The position numbers were made by a program, and so were the translations under genes. From positions 1-64,000 of the forward strand of contig CACGIZ010000002.1 of assembly GCA_902573235.1 (NCBI GenBank): DNA of 64,000 bases. The letters are read 5' to 3'. The notes under the pieces were generated by a model that saw only the letters and a list, made by a program, of their open reading frames with translations, did no database searches and was not told where the DNA came from. This DNA is from an uncultured Pelagibacteraceae bacterium. Its GTDB lineage: Bacteria > Pseudomonadota > Alphaproteobacteria > Pelagibacterales > Pelagibacteraceae. Below, one piece after another: positions 20,210-29,158 of the stretch. The first letter of the stretch is position 1. Each line of letters opens with the position of its first letter.

Positions 20210-21102
20210 AAAATATATTATTAATTGGATGTGGTCTATTAGGATCTTCTTTATTAAGAAGAATTCATAAAAAAAAAATTGCTAATAAGATTTTTGTTTA
20301 TGAAAAATCAAAAAAGAATATATCGAAAATTAAAAGTTTAAAATTACCAGGAACTTTAGTTAAAGAATTAAATGATGTAGTTTCAAAATCACAATTAATT
20401 ATTTTTTGCACTCCTATGAGTGAATACAAAAAATTGATACTCAAAATTAATAAAAATCTTTCTCCAAGACATATCATTACTGATATTGGATCTTCAAAAT
20501 TAGAATCTAAGTTGGTAATAAAAAATAGTTTAAAAAAAAATATTTCTTGGACTTCAAGCCATCCAATTGCTGGTTCCGAAGTTAGCGGACCTGAAAATGG
20601 TAAGCACAATTTATTTGAGAATAAGTGGTGTGTTTTGATTAAAGACAAAAAAACTAATTTGAAACATTTAAATTTTTTGAACTCTTTTTGGAAAAAAATG
20701 GGTTCTAAAGTTGTTATAATGAAATCTGAAAAACATGATAAAATTTTTTCTATCACTAGTCATTTACCTCACTTAATTGCATATAATTTAGTAAAATCTG
20801 CTCAGGATTTTGAAAAAAAACAAAAGTATAATTTAATTAAATATAGTGCAGGTGGTTTGAGAGATTTTTCTAGGATTGCAGCCTCAAACGAGATTATGTG
20901 GAGAGATATTTTCTTTAATAATAAAAATAATATTTCTAAAGCTATTGATTTATTTATAAAAAATTTAAATGAATTTAAAAAAGATATTAATTCTAAGAAC
21001 AATAAGTCTATTATAAAAAAACTTATTCAAACTAAAAAAGTAAGATCAAAAATCATTAAATTGAAACAAGATATTGATAAGCCAGACTTTGGAAGAAATT
21101 AA
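20206..21102 (+). CDS. tyrC: Prephenate / cyclohexadienyl dehydrogenase
   Basis: NAD(P)-dependent dehydrogenase converting prephenate or arogenate towards tyrosine. The dinucleotide fold IGCGLLGSSLLRR starts at residue 6. IFCTPMSEYKKLI, DIGSSKLE and SSHPIAGSEVSGPENG are family hallmarks, and SHLPHLIAYNLV is the helical dimer region. At 298 aa it is a stand-alone dehydrogenase without chorismate mutase or ACT domains. It overlaps hisC by four bases and ends in a 4-base overlap with the converging peptidase gene. Confidence 0.93.
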   Translation: MKNILLIGCGLLGSSLLRRIHKKKIANKIFVYEKSKKNISKIKSLKLPGTLVKELNDVVSKSQLIIFCTPMSEYKKLILKINKNLSPRHIITDIGSSKLESKLVIKNSLKKNISWTSSHPIAGSEVSGPENGKHNLFENKWCVLIKDKKTNLKHLNFLNSFWKKMGSKVVIMKSEKHDKIFSITSHLPHLIAYNLVKSAQDFEKKQKYNLIKYSAGGLRDFSRIAASNEIMWRDIFFNNKNNISKAIDLFIKNLNEFKKDINSKNNKSIIKKLIQTKKVRSKIIKLKQDIDKPDFGRN

Positions 21103-21848
21103 TATTTTATTTTAGATATTTTTTTTACTTTTAGCTTTGCAGTTTTTTGAATTCTATTAATTGTTTCTATAATTGGCATAATAATTACTTTTTTTTCTGG
21201 ACCATAAGCATGAATAAGTTGTTTAGAATTTAAGCACATAGCAACATGACCTTTCCAAAAAATAATATCTCCTTTTTTGAATTTTTTATTTTTTGAATTT
21301 TTTTTTGTGTATTTGATCTGGTCTTTAGTATCTCTTGGATAAAATAAATTATTATAACAAAAAAAAATTTGCAATAGAGCTGAGCAATCAATACCCTTAA
21401 ATGTTTTTCCACCCCAAACATATTTCACGTTTATAAATTTTTTGAATATTTTTACAAAATTTTTTTCCTTATGATTTAATTTTTTAATATCTTCTTTTTT
21501 AATCCATTTATTTTTTTCAATTTTTACATAATTTCTATTTTGTTCAAGTACAGATAATTTAGATGCAAGTGGAAGCCAACTGTTTGTTCCAATCCCAGGT
21601 TTTTTAAAAATCTTTGCTTTTAATGAGCTCACTTTATAATTAGGTTTAAATTTTTCCGAATATTTTGAATTTTTTATAAAGCCCTTATAGTTATCAAATA
21701 AAGTTTTAATTTTTATCCAACTTTTATTTTTTGTTAAAATTTTGAATTTTTCACCATAAATTATTTGAGAAGTAACTTCAGATTTCTTTGAAGGTTTTTT
21801 GTAAATATAAGAATGATTATTTATAAAGTAAAAATTATTTTGCACCAA
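21099..21848 (-). CDS. NlpC/P60 family cell-wall peptidase with SH3-like domains
   Basis: Predicted cysteine peptidase that cleaves peptidoglycan stem peptides. The N-terminal part (about 1-125) holds SH3-like repeats (YIYKKPSKKSEVTSQIIYGE; WIKIKTLFDNYKGFIKN). The catalytic domain has the cysteine in VWGGKTFKGIDCSALLQ and the histidine in FWKGHVAMCLN. No signal peptide is visible. The start is uncertain: TTG at 21848 or GTG at 21845, both overlapping the AmpG-like gene upstream. At 249 aa it resembles the alphaproteobacterial SH3-NlpC proteins. Confidence 0.85.
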   Translation of the reverse strand: MVQNNFYFINNHSYIYKKPSKKSEVTSQIIYGEKFKILTKNKSWIKIKTLFDNYKGFIKNSKYSEKFKPNYKVSSLKAKIFKKPGIGTNSWLPLASKLSVLEQNRNYVKIEKNKWIKKEDIKKLNHKEKNFVKIFKKFINVKYVWGGKTFKGIDCSALLQIFFCYNNLFYPRDTKDQIKYTKKNSKNKKFKKGDIIFWKGHVAMCLNSKQLIHAYGPEKKVIIMPIIETINRIQKTAKLKVKKISKIKY

Positions 21849-23211
21849 TTTTAATTTTATTTTTTATTAGCCATAAACAAACCAAAGAAGGTATTACCAT
21901 AATAGTTGTTAAAACAAAAAATGTACCCCAATCTCCATTTAGCCAATCAACTAAAGCACCTGAGGAAGAAGCTAAAGTAGTTCTTCCAGCAGTACCAATA
22001 GAGGCAAGTAATGCATATTGTGTTGCAGTGTAAGTTCTATCAACCAAAAGTGAAATAAATGCAACAAACGCCACTGTTGCAAATGCAGCTGTTATATCAT
22101 CAGCGATAACAGCAATTGCAAATAAAATCTCAGATTTTCCTGTCCATGCTAAAACTGCAAATAAAAGATTTGTTAAAGCCATTAATCCTCCAGCAAAGAA
22201 CATTGTTTTTATTGTTCCAGCTCTCATCGCCATCACACCACCTAATAGAGTAAATACAACAGTTGTTATCCAACCTAATCCTTTTGAATAAATTGCTATT
22301 TGTCCTTTGGAAAATCCTATTTCTTTATAGAATACAATTGACATCCTTCCCATGAAAGCTTCACCTATTTTAAATAAAAAAACAAAACCTAAAATTCCTG
22401 CTGCAATTGCAAAGCCATTCTTTTTAAAAAAACTAATAACAGGCCCACCTATAGTTCCGGTAATATAAGCAATAAAGTTTGTGATAGCGTTACTTGATCC
22501 AAGTTTTCCCTCAATTAGTTTATCAGTCTCTCTTTGCTTTGATTGTCTATCTGTTTCAATTGGCTCATGAACGAACATTAATCCGATATTCATTAAAATA
22601 ATTAAGATACCCAAAACTAAAAAAGTAGCTTGCCAATAATCTGCAATACCAAGATTTTCAAAAAACTCAGCTGTAAATAAAGCTACAACTCCTCCTAATT
22701 TATAACCTGTCCACCAACCCACAACAGCCATAGCTGCACCTGCTGCCATTGATTTTCCCTCGTTCTCCTGTATTTGTTCAATTCTTAAAGCGTCTACAGT
22801 TATGTCTTGAGTAGCTGAGGCTATCGCAATTATTAATCCTACTGATATTAGAAGAGCCAAGTTTTGTGTAGGATTTATTAAACTCCAAATTATCAAACTT
22901 AATAAAATTATTATTTGCATTAAAACTATCCATCCTCTTCTATGACCTAGTTTTTTTGTTAAAATGGGTATTTGAATTCTATCTATTATAGGCGCCCATA
23001 GATAATTAAATGCATAAACACCAAAAATTAAACCTGCCCAACCAATCGTTGATCTGCTAAGACCTTCCTCTTTAAGCCAAAGACTTAAACTACTTGCAAT
23101 TAGAACCCATGGAAATCCACTGATGGAGCCTAAAAGCAATATTCTTAACATTCGAATATCTTTGTAAACCGATAAGGACTCAAGCCAGGAAGATTTTTTA
23201 ATTTCTGACAT
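21835..23211 (-). CDS. ampG: AmpG-like MFS permease
   Basis: Twelve-helix major facilitator transporter of the AmpG family, which in other bacteria imports anhydromuropeptides released from the cell wall. Typical blocks are LLGSISGFPWVLIASSLSLW, the loop LGHRRGWIVLMQ and SATQDITVDALRIEQI. The start is taken at 23211, because a GGAGA sequence sits eight bases before this ATG; a TTG at 23226 is less likely. At 458 aa it is of normal length. Substrate is inferred from the family and from the neighbouring cell-wall peptidase. Confidence 0.85.
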   Translation of the reverse strand: MSEIKKSSWLESLSVYKDIRMLRILLLGSISGFPWVLIASSLSLWLKEEGLSRSTIGWAGLIFGVYAFNYLWAPIIDRIQIPILTKKLGHRRGWIVLMQIIILLSLIIWSLINPTQNLALLISVGLIIAIASATQDITVDALRIEQIQENEGKSMAAGAAMAVVGWWTGYKLGGVVALFTAEFFENLGIADYWQATFLVLGILIILMNIGLMFVHEPIETDRQSKQRETDKLIEGKLGSSNAITNFIAYITGTIGGPVISFFKKNGFAIAAGILGFVFLFKIGEAFMGRMSIVFYKEIGFSKGQIAIYSKGLGWITTVVFTLLGGVMAMRAGTIKTMFFAGGLMALTNLLFAVLAWTGKSEILFAIAVIADDITAAFATVAFVAFISLLVDRTYTATQYALLASIGTAGRTTLASSSGALVDWLNGDWGTFFVLTTIMVIPSLVCLWLIKNKIKIGAK

Positions 23212-23213
23212 AA

Positions 23214-24653
23214 TTAATTTCTCCAAAAAGAAGGTAAGAATAACACTAGTATAGCGAATAGCTCAAGTCTACCTAAAATCATACCTAAAGATAATATCCA
23301 TTTTGATATATCTGGGAGTGAAGAAAAATTTCCATTAGGTCCAATAATTGATCCTAATCCCGGCCCAACATTTGAAATAGATGTAGCTGCTCCAGATATA
23401 GCAGTAATGAAATCAAGACCTGATAGAGAGAGTAATGCAGTAATTGTGAAAAAAATAACTAAATATAGATAAATAAAAGAAATTATTGATGAAATAAATT
23501 TGTTATCAACTGGATTTTGATCATATTTTAAAACAAAAATTCCTTTCGGATAAATAATTTTTTTTAGTTGATTTACAATAAAAGAATAAAGAATTTGAAT
23601 TCTAAAAATTTTAATACCACATGTTGTTGATCCAGCACATCCACCTATAAACATTAAAGCTAAAAATAATATTATTGGAAAACTGCCCCAATTATCGTAT
23701 TGGGCATTAACATAGCCTGTTCCAGTTAAAATTGAAATTACATTAAAAAAAATTGATCTTAAATTAATTTGATTTGGATTAACAAATGATAGATAAATTG
23801 AAAGTATAATTATACTAAAAATTATAATCTTTATAAAAGTTTTAATCTGAACATCAGAAATTAATATTTTATTATTTCCGCTTAAGAATTTTATATAAGC
23901 TATAAATGGTAAACTTCCTAGAATTATGAATATCATAGCTGAAATCTCAATAGAGATACTATTAAAAAAACCAATAGAGTCGTTGTAATTTGAAAATCCA
24001 CCGGTTGCTATTGTTGTCATAGAGTGGGTTAAACTATCAAAAATATTCATACCAAGAATTTTATAAGAAAGGGCGCATAGTGCAGTTAGACCTGAATAGA
24101 TATAAATTAATCGAAGTGCAATTTCTTTGGATTTAGGTAAAATTTTTTCTGACGAGTCACTATTAGAAATTTGAAATAATTGCATACCACCGACGTTCAT
24201 TATTGGCATTAGGGTAATAGCCATTACAATAACACCTATACCACCTAACCATTGCAGAATTGCTCTCCAAAATAAAATTCCTTTTGGAATACTTTCAAGA
24301 TTTGGAATAATAGTTGAGCCAGTTGTTGTAATCCCTGACATACTTTCAAAAAAAGCATTGGTGAATGAGAATTCAACATTTGAAAAAACAAAAGGCAAAG
24401 ATCCAAACAAAGCAATACTTAGCCAAGATAATGCAGTTAATAAAAATGCTTGTTGTAAATTTAACCTTTTATCATGATCTAAATTTGATAAAAAAAATAA
24501 TGTACCAAATATGATTGTTACAATTGACGACCCAAAAAAAGATGAGTCTAATTGATTATAAACAAATTGTACAATCACGGGGATTAACATGAAAATCCCT
24601 AGGATTATTTGTAAAATTCCTAGTGTAAAAAAAACAGTTTTATAATTTGTCAT
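23214..24653 (-). CDS. trkH: Potassium uptake protein TrkH
   Basis: Membrane subunit of the Trk potassium transporter. Pore-loop regions are visible as SMSGITTTGSTIIPNLESIP, SMTTIATGGFSN, SILTGTGYVNAQYDNWG and a fourth near AATSISNVGPGLGSI, with the conserved GGCAGSTTCGIKIFR. Around ten or more membrane helices fill 479 aa. The regulatory subunit gene trkA is not in this window. It ends two bases before the AmpG-like gene's chosen start, so the two are probably co-transcribed. Confidence 0.94.
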   Translation of the reverse strand: MTNYKTVFFTLGILQIILGIFMLIPVIVQFVYNQLDSSFFGSSIVTIIFGTLFFLSNLDHDKRLNLQQAFLLTALSWLSIALFGSLPFVFSNVEFSFTNAFFESMSGITTTGSTIIPNLESIPKGILFWRAILQWLGGIGVIVMAITLMPIMNVGGMQLFQISNSDSSEKILPKSKEIALRLIYIYSGLTALCALSYKILGMNIFDSLTHSMTTIATGGFSNYNDSIGFFNSISIEISAMIFIILGSLPFIAYIKFLSGNNKILISDVQIKTFIKIIIFSIIILSIYLSFVNPNQINLRSIFFNVISILTGTGYVNAQYDNWGSFPIILFLALMFIGGCAGSTTCGIKIFRIQILYSFIVNQLKKIIYPKGIFVLKYDQNPVDNKFISSIISFIYLYLVIFFTITALLSLSGLDFITAISGAATSISNVGPGLGSIIGPNGNFSSLPDISKWILSLGMILGRLELFAILVLFLPSFWRN

Positions 24654-24740
24654 TTTGAAAGGACATTATTTTATGGTAAATAAATTTCAACTCTATAAGA
24701 ATTAACTAAATCATTAATTTAAGATTTTTTTAGATTATTC

Positions 24741-26303
24741 ATGATTAAAAAAGAAAATTTTGAAAAAACAAGTGCATGGCCCTTTGTTGAGGCTAAAAAA
24801 ATGCTTCGTGAAAGAAAATCTATAATTGAAAAAAAAGGAAAAATTACACTTCAAACAGGCTATGGTCCAAGTGGTCTACCACATATTGGCACTTTTGGAG
24901 AGGTAGCGAGAACTTCAATGATGGTTAATGCCCTTAAAAAATTAACAGAGATTCCTACTGAAATTATAACTTTCTCAGATGATATGGATGGTTTGAGAAA
25001 AATACCTGATAATGTACCTCAAAAAGAACTTCTTGAAAAAAATTTGCACAAACCTTTAACACAAGTCCCAGATCCGTTTAAAAAATATAATAGTTTTGGT
25101 GAACACAATAATGAAATGTTAAAAAATTTTTTAGATAATTTTAATTTTGATTATAACTTTAAAAGTTCAACCCTACTTTATAAATCTGGTTTTTTTAATT
25201 CTTCTCTTCAAATTATATTGGAAAATTATGAGGGTATAATGAATATAATACTTCCAACCTTAGGTAAAGATCGTCAAAAAACATATAGTCCATTTCTTCC
25301 AATATGTCCTGATACTGGTCACGTACTAGAAATTCCTGTTAAAAGTATAGAAAAAGAAAAATCCAAAATTATTTTTAATAATAATGGAAAAGATCTGGAA
25401 ATTAGCATTTTAGATGGAAACTGTAAATTACAGTGGAAAGTTGATTGGGCTATGCGTTGGTACGCTCTTGATGTTGATTTTGAAATGTATGGTAAAGATT
25501 TAATTGAAAGCGCAATACTATCAACAAAAATAATTAAATTAATCGGGAAAACAAACCCATCAGGTTTTGCTTATGAATTATTCTTAGATGAAAAAGGAGA
25601 AAAAATTTCAAAATCTAAAGGAAATGGAATAACAATCGATCAGTGGTTAGAATACGCGTCACCAGAGAGTTTGTCATTGTACATGTATCAAAATCCCAGA
25701 AGGGCAAAGAAATTATATAAGGATATAGTTCCTAAAACAGTTGATGATTATTTAGATTTTTTAGAAAAAGCAAAGTCTCAAAATGAATTACAATTATTAA
25801 TGAACCCAGTTTGGCATGTTCATAATAGTAAAGTGCCAAATGAAAAAATGATTATGTCATTTTCAATGCTCCTTAATCTTGTAGAAACTAGTAATGCAAA
25901 CAGCAAAGAGCTTTTATGGAAATTTGTTAAAAAATACAAATCTAATATTTCTGAAAAAGATCATCCCATTTTTGATAAATTAGTTGGGTATGCGATTAAT
26001 TACTTTAATGATGTAATTAAGATTAAAAAAAAATATAAAAAGCCAAATAATGAAGAAAAATTTGCTTTAGAGGCATTGGTTAAAGCATTAGAAAAATGTA
26101 ATGACACAATGAAACCAGAGGATATTCAAACTTTGATATATTCAACTGGAAAAGAAAACGGTTATTCTGAAAACCTGAGAGATTGGTTTAAATTAATTTA
26201 TGAAGTTGTATTTGGTGATGAAAATGGTCCGCGAATGGGTTTTTTTATAAGTTTTTTTGGTGTTAAAGAAACAAAAGATCTTATAATAAATAAAATTAAA
26301 TAA
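24741..26303 (+). CDS. lysS: Lysyl-tRNA synthetase, class I
   Basis: Charges tRNA-Lys with lysine. The class I Rossmann motif appears as GPSGLPHIGTFGE (HIGH-like) and the KMSKS loop as EKISKSKGNG. This is the archaeal-type class I enzyme, found in alphaproteobacteria and spirochaetes in place of the common class II LysRS. At 520 aa it is full length. It overlaps pyrD by one base (TAATG). Confidence 0.95.
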   Translation: MIKKENFEKTSAWPFVEAKKMLRERKSIIEKKGKITLQTGYGPSGLPHIGTFGEVARTSMMVNALKKLTEIPTEIITFSDDMDGLRKIPDNVPQKELLEKNLHKPLTQVPDPFKKYNSFGEHNNEMLKNFLDNFNFDYNFKSSTLLYKSGFFNSSLQIILENYEGIMNIILPTLGKDRQKTYSPFLPICPDTGHVLEIPVKSIEKEKSKIIFNNNGKDLEISILDGNCKLQWKVDWAMRWYALDVDFEMYGKDLIESAILSTKIIKLIGKTNPSGFAYELFLDEKGEKISKSKGNGITIDQWLEYASPESLSLYMYQNPRRAKKLYKDIVPKTVDDYLDFLEKAKSQNELQLLMNPVWHVHNSKVPNEKMIMSFSMLLNLVETSNANSKELLWKFVKKYKSNISEKDHPIFDKLVGYAINYFNDVIKIKKKYKKPNNEEKFALEALVKALEKCNDTMKPEDIQTLIYSTGKENGYSENLRDWFKLIYEVVFGDENGPRMGFFISFFGVKETKDLIINKIK

Positions 26304-27349
26304 TGTTTTCTAATATAAGATCCTTAATTTTTAAAATAGATCCAGAGACTGCACATGGTTTAGCAATTAAGTCTCTCAAGTTGAATTTTGTTCCAAATAT
26401 TATTCAAGAGGAAAAAAATAATCCATTATTTAAAACAAAATTATTTAATAAGGATATAGATAACCCAATAGGTATGGCAGCTGGTTTTGATAAAAATGCT
26501 GAGGTCTATAATTCTTTATTTAAATTAGGATTTGGTTTTGTTGAAGTTGGAACTATTACACCTCTTAAACAATATGGAAACCCAAAACCAAGAGTTTTTA
26601 GATTAGTTGAGGATGAAGCTTTAATCAATAGACTTGGTTTTAATAATCAAGGTGCAAAAAATATTTCAGATAGAATTAAGAAAAATAGACCAACAGGTTT
26701 ACTTGGAATAAATATTGGGCCTAATAAGGATACAAAAGAACGAGAAAAAGATTATATAGAGTGTTTAAAAACTTTTCATAATAGTAGCGATTATATTACT
26801 ATAAATATTTCTTCACCAAATACTGAAGATCTTAGAGATTTTCACAATCAAAATAAGTTGAATGATTTATTAGGAATTATAGATAAAGAAAAAAAAAATT
26901 TAAGGTCTCAGACTCCAATTGTAGTGAAAGTATCACCTGATATTGATGATAAAGAAATAAAAAAAATTTCTGAAGTTCTTTTGAGTAATAATGTTGCAGC
27001 AGTTATAGTTTCTAATACATCAGACTCAACAAGAGATGATTTAAAAAATACTCAAAGTTATCAAAAAGGAGGTTTATCAGGCAAACCTATTGAGCTTAAA
27101 TCTACCAAACTGATAGGTAAGTTTTATAATATTCTTAATGGAAGAATAAAGATAATTGGAGTAGGTGGGGTAGACTCTGGAAAAAGTGCGTATGAAAAAT
27201 TTTTAGCTGGTGCAAATTATGTTCAACTCTATACTGGTATGGTTTTTAGAGGTCCAAATATTGTTAACTTGATTAAAAAAGAGCTTAAAGAATTATTGTT
27301 GGTAGATGGTGTAAAAAATTATAGTGAAATTGTAGGAAAAACAAAATAA
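26303..27349 (+). CDS. pyrD: Dihydroorotate dehydrogenase (quinone), class 2
   Basis: Membrane-associated FMN enzyme oxidising dihydroorotate in pyrimidine synthesis with electrons to quinone. The N-terminal helical extension (about 1-45, FKIDPETAHGLAIKSL) marks class 2. The core includes NPIGMAAGFDKNAEVYN, GFVEVGTITPLKQYGNPKPR, NRLGFNNQGA and ITINISSPNTEDLR, with the FMN phosphate loop in IIGVGGVDSGKSAYEK. At 348 aa it is complete. Confidence 0.96.
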   Translation: MFSNIRSLIFKIDPETAHGLAIKSLKLNFVPNIIQEEKNNPLFKTKLFNKDIDNPIGMAAGFDKNAEVYNSLFKLGFGFVEVGTITPLKQYGNPKPRVFRLVEDEALINRLGFNNQGAKNISDRIKKNRPTGLLGINIGPNKDTKEREKDYIECLKTFHNSSDYITINISSPNTEDLRDFHNQNKLNDLLGIIDKEKKNLRSQTPIVVKVSPDIDDKEIKKISEVLLSNNVAAVIVSNTSDSTRDDLKNTQSYQKGGLSGKPIELKSTKLIGKFYNILNGRIKIIGVGGVDSGKSAYEKFLAGANYVQLYTGMVFRGPNIVNLIKKELKELLLVDGVKNYSEIVGKTK

Positions 27350-27365
27350 CCTAAATCTAATAAAC

Positions 27366-27394
27366 TTGACGCAATCAATATCTAACTTTATATA
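27366..27394 (+). promoter_or_regulatory. Sigma70-type promoter of rpmB
   Basis: TTGACG (27366-27371), 17-base spacer, TATATA (27389-27394). The transcript would start near 27400, only a few bases before the rpmB ATG at 27407, so the message may be nearly leaderless. The pattern resembles the rplU promoter in this window. Confidence 0.55.
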
Positions 27395-27406
27395 GACGAT
27401 CATATA

Positions 27407-27721
27407 ATGACAAAAAAATGCGAACTTACTGGAAAAAATCCAATGAAAGGTCATAATGTTAGTCATGCTAACAACAAAACTAAAAGGCGATTTTTACCAA
27501 ATTTAAAAAAAGTAAAATTTACAAGTGAAATTTTAAAAAGAAGCTTGAAGTTAACTGTAAGTAACGCAGGAGTAAGGTCAGTCGATAAAAAAGGTAGTTT
27601 TGATGAATTTTTAAAAACAGTTAAAAATAAAAATTTATCCCCTCGTTTAAAAAAACTAAAAAAAAATCTACTGATAAAGTCTCCTTATCAAAAAAAAACA
27701 GTTCAGTCTAAATCTGTATAA
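27407..27721 (+). CDS. rpmB: 50S ribosomal protein L28
   Basis: Ribosomal protein with the family start [21 protein letters not shown] and the following [12 protein letters not shown]. At 104 aa it is longer than the 78 aa E. coli protein, as is usual for alphaproteobacteria. It overlaps the transporter gene downstream by one base (TAATG). Confidence 0.96.
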   Translation: MTKKCELTGKNPMKGHNVSHANNKTKRRFLPNLKKVKFTSEILKRSLKLTVSNAGVRSVDKKGSFDEFLKTVKNKNLSPRLKKLKKNLLIKSPYQKKTVQSKSV

Positions 27722-28269
27722 TGAAAAGATCATTTTTTCTTCTGTCACTTTTGATGGGAGCAGTTGTATTATCTTCTAATTATCTTGTTCAATTTCCTGT
27801 AAATTATTATGGGTTAAATCAAATATTGACTTATGGTGCATTTAGTTATCCAGTAGCTTTTTTAATCACAGATTTAGCCAATAGATCTTACGGCAAAATA
27901 GTAGCAAGAAAAATTGTATATTTTGGTTTTTTCCTAGGCATAGGTTTCACTGTTTTATTTTCCACTAATTTTGCAGATTTAATTTCAATTAGAATTGCTA
28001 TTGGATCTGGAGTTGCATTTTTAACTGCCCAACTTCTCGATGTTCAAATATTTGATAATTTAAGAAAAAAAAAATGGTTTGTTGCTCCACTTACTTCTTC
28101 ACTGTTTGGATCAACAGTCGATACTTTTTTATTTTTTTCAATTTCTTTTTACGAAACTGGGATACCATGGTTTACCTTGGCGTTAGGAGATTTAACAGTA
28201 AAGATAATTGTAGCATTAATTATGCTTATTCCATTTAGAATGTTATTAAAAACATTTAAACCAATTTGA
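27721..28269 (+). CDS. Queuosine-precursor transporter (VUT/YhhQ, DUF165 family)
   Basis: Small integral membrane protein with about five to six helices. The family pattern is visible in GAFSYPVAFLITDLANRSYGK, ARKIVYFGFFLGIG, FLTAQLLDVQIFDNLRKKKWF and SSLFGSTVDTFLFFSISF. YhhQ in E. coli imports the 7-deazaguanine precursors preQ0 and preQ1, so this organism probably salvages queuosine precursors. At 182 aa it is slightly shorter than E. coli YhhQ. Coupling to rpmB puts a tRNA-modification transporter in a ribosomal protein message. Confidence 0.85.
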   Translation: MKRSFFLLSLLMGAVVLSSNYLVQFPVNYYGLNQILTYGAFSYPVAFLITDLANRSYGKIVARKIVYFGFFLGIGFTVLFSTNFADLISIRIAIGSGVAFLTAQLLDVQIFDNLRKKKWFVAPLTSSLFGSTVDTFLFFSISFYETGIPWFTLALGDLTVKIIVALIMLIPFRMLLKTFKPI

Positions 28270-28270
28270 T

Positions 28271-29158
28271 TTAATATAAATATTTATAAGCCAATATTTT
28301 ATAAGCTAACTTTGCAACTAAAAAATTATATGAGTTGAAACCTTTTATTGGAGATAGTTCATTTATATCAGCACCAACAATATTTGAATTTTTGGCAGCT
28401 ATTTTTATAATTTTTAAAGTCTCATCCCATAATAAACCTCCTGGTTCGGGAGTTCCTGTTGCCGGCATAATACTTGAATCCAAACCATCAACATCAAATG
28501 TTAAATAAACGGTTTTATTTTTTATAAGTTTTTTGAATTTATTTAAATTCCAATTAGATTTATCTTTAGCCCAAAAAATATTAATTCTAGATTTATTTTT
28601 TTTTAAAAAAGGTATTTCACTTTGAGAAATATTTCTTATTCCAAAAGAGATAATAGACACGTTTTTGTAGTCCAAACATCGTCTAATAGCAGATGCATGT
28701 GAAAATTTTTCTCCATTATAGCTATCTCTTAAATCAGCGTGAGCATCAAAATGTAAGAGACAAATATTTTTGTATTTTTTTACAAAAGGTAAAATACATC
28801 CAGGAGTTATTGAATGTTCTCCACCAAATGTCATTGGAAAAAGTTTTTTATCTATAATTAACTTATTGATATTTGCCATTTTTTCGAGTGCTTTATTGAT
28901 ATTTTTATCAATTTTAAAAGGTTTTAATGTTTTAATTCCAATTTTTTTATAAGGTTCACAATTTAATTCCTCATCATAAAGCTCTACTTGATGTGAAGCT
29001 TTAATTATTTCTTTCGGACCATTTCTAGTGCCTCCACCGTAACTTACAGTTTTTTCCAAACCAAAAGGAATAATTACAACCTTTTCTTTGAAATTAAATT
29101 TATTATCAATTCCAAGGAAACCATTTTTATTTGATAGATATTGCAATTTTTTATCCAA
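28271..29158 (-). CDS. speB: Agmatinase / arginase family ureohydrolase
   Basis: Manganese-dependent ureohydrolase. Metal ligands are in GGEHSITPG, LLHFDAHADLRD with SHASAIRRCL after it, and TFDVDGLDSSIMPATGTPEPGG. The overall pattern fits agmatinase (agmatine to putrescine plus urea) better than arginase, but related substrates such as N-aminopropylagmatine are possible. An ATG at 29218 would overlap the upstream gene by 68 bases; I prefer TTG at 29158 (8-base overlap). It is the third gene of a polyamine cluster with a DHS-like enzyme and ornithine decarboxylase. Confidence 0.85.
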   Translation of the reverse strand: MDKKLQYLSNKNGFLGIDNKFNFKEKVVIIPFGLEKTVSYGGGTRNGPKEIIKASHQVELYDEELNCEPYKKIGIKTLKPFKIDKNINKALEKMANINKLIIDKKLFPMTFGGEHSITPGCILPFVKKYKNICLLHFDAHADLRDSYNGEKFSHASAIRRCLDYKNVSIISFGIRNISQSEIPFLKKNKSRINIFWAKDKSNWNLNKFKKLIKNKTVYLTFDVDGLDSSIMPATGTPEPGGLLWDETLKIIKIAAKNSNIVGADINELSPIKGFNSYNFLVAKLAYKILAYKYLY

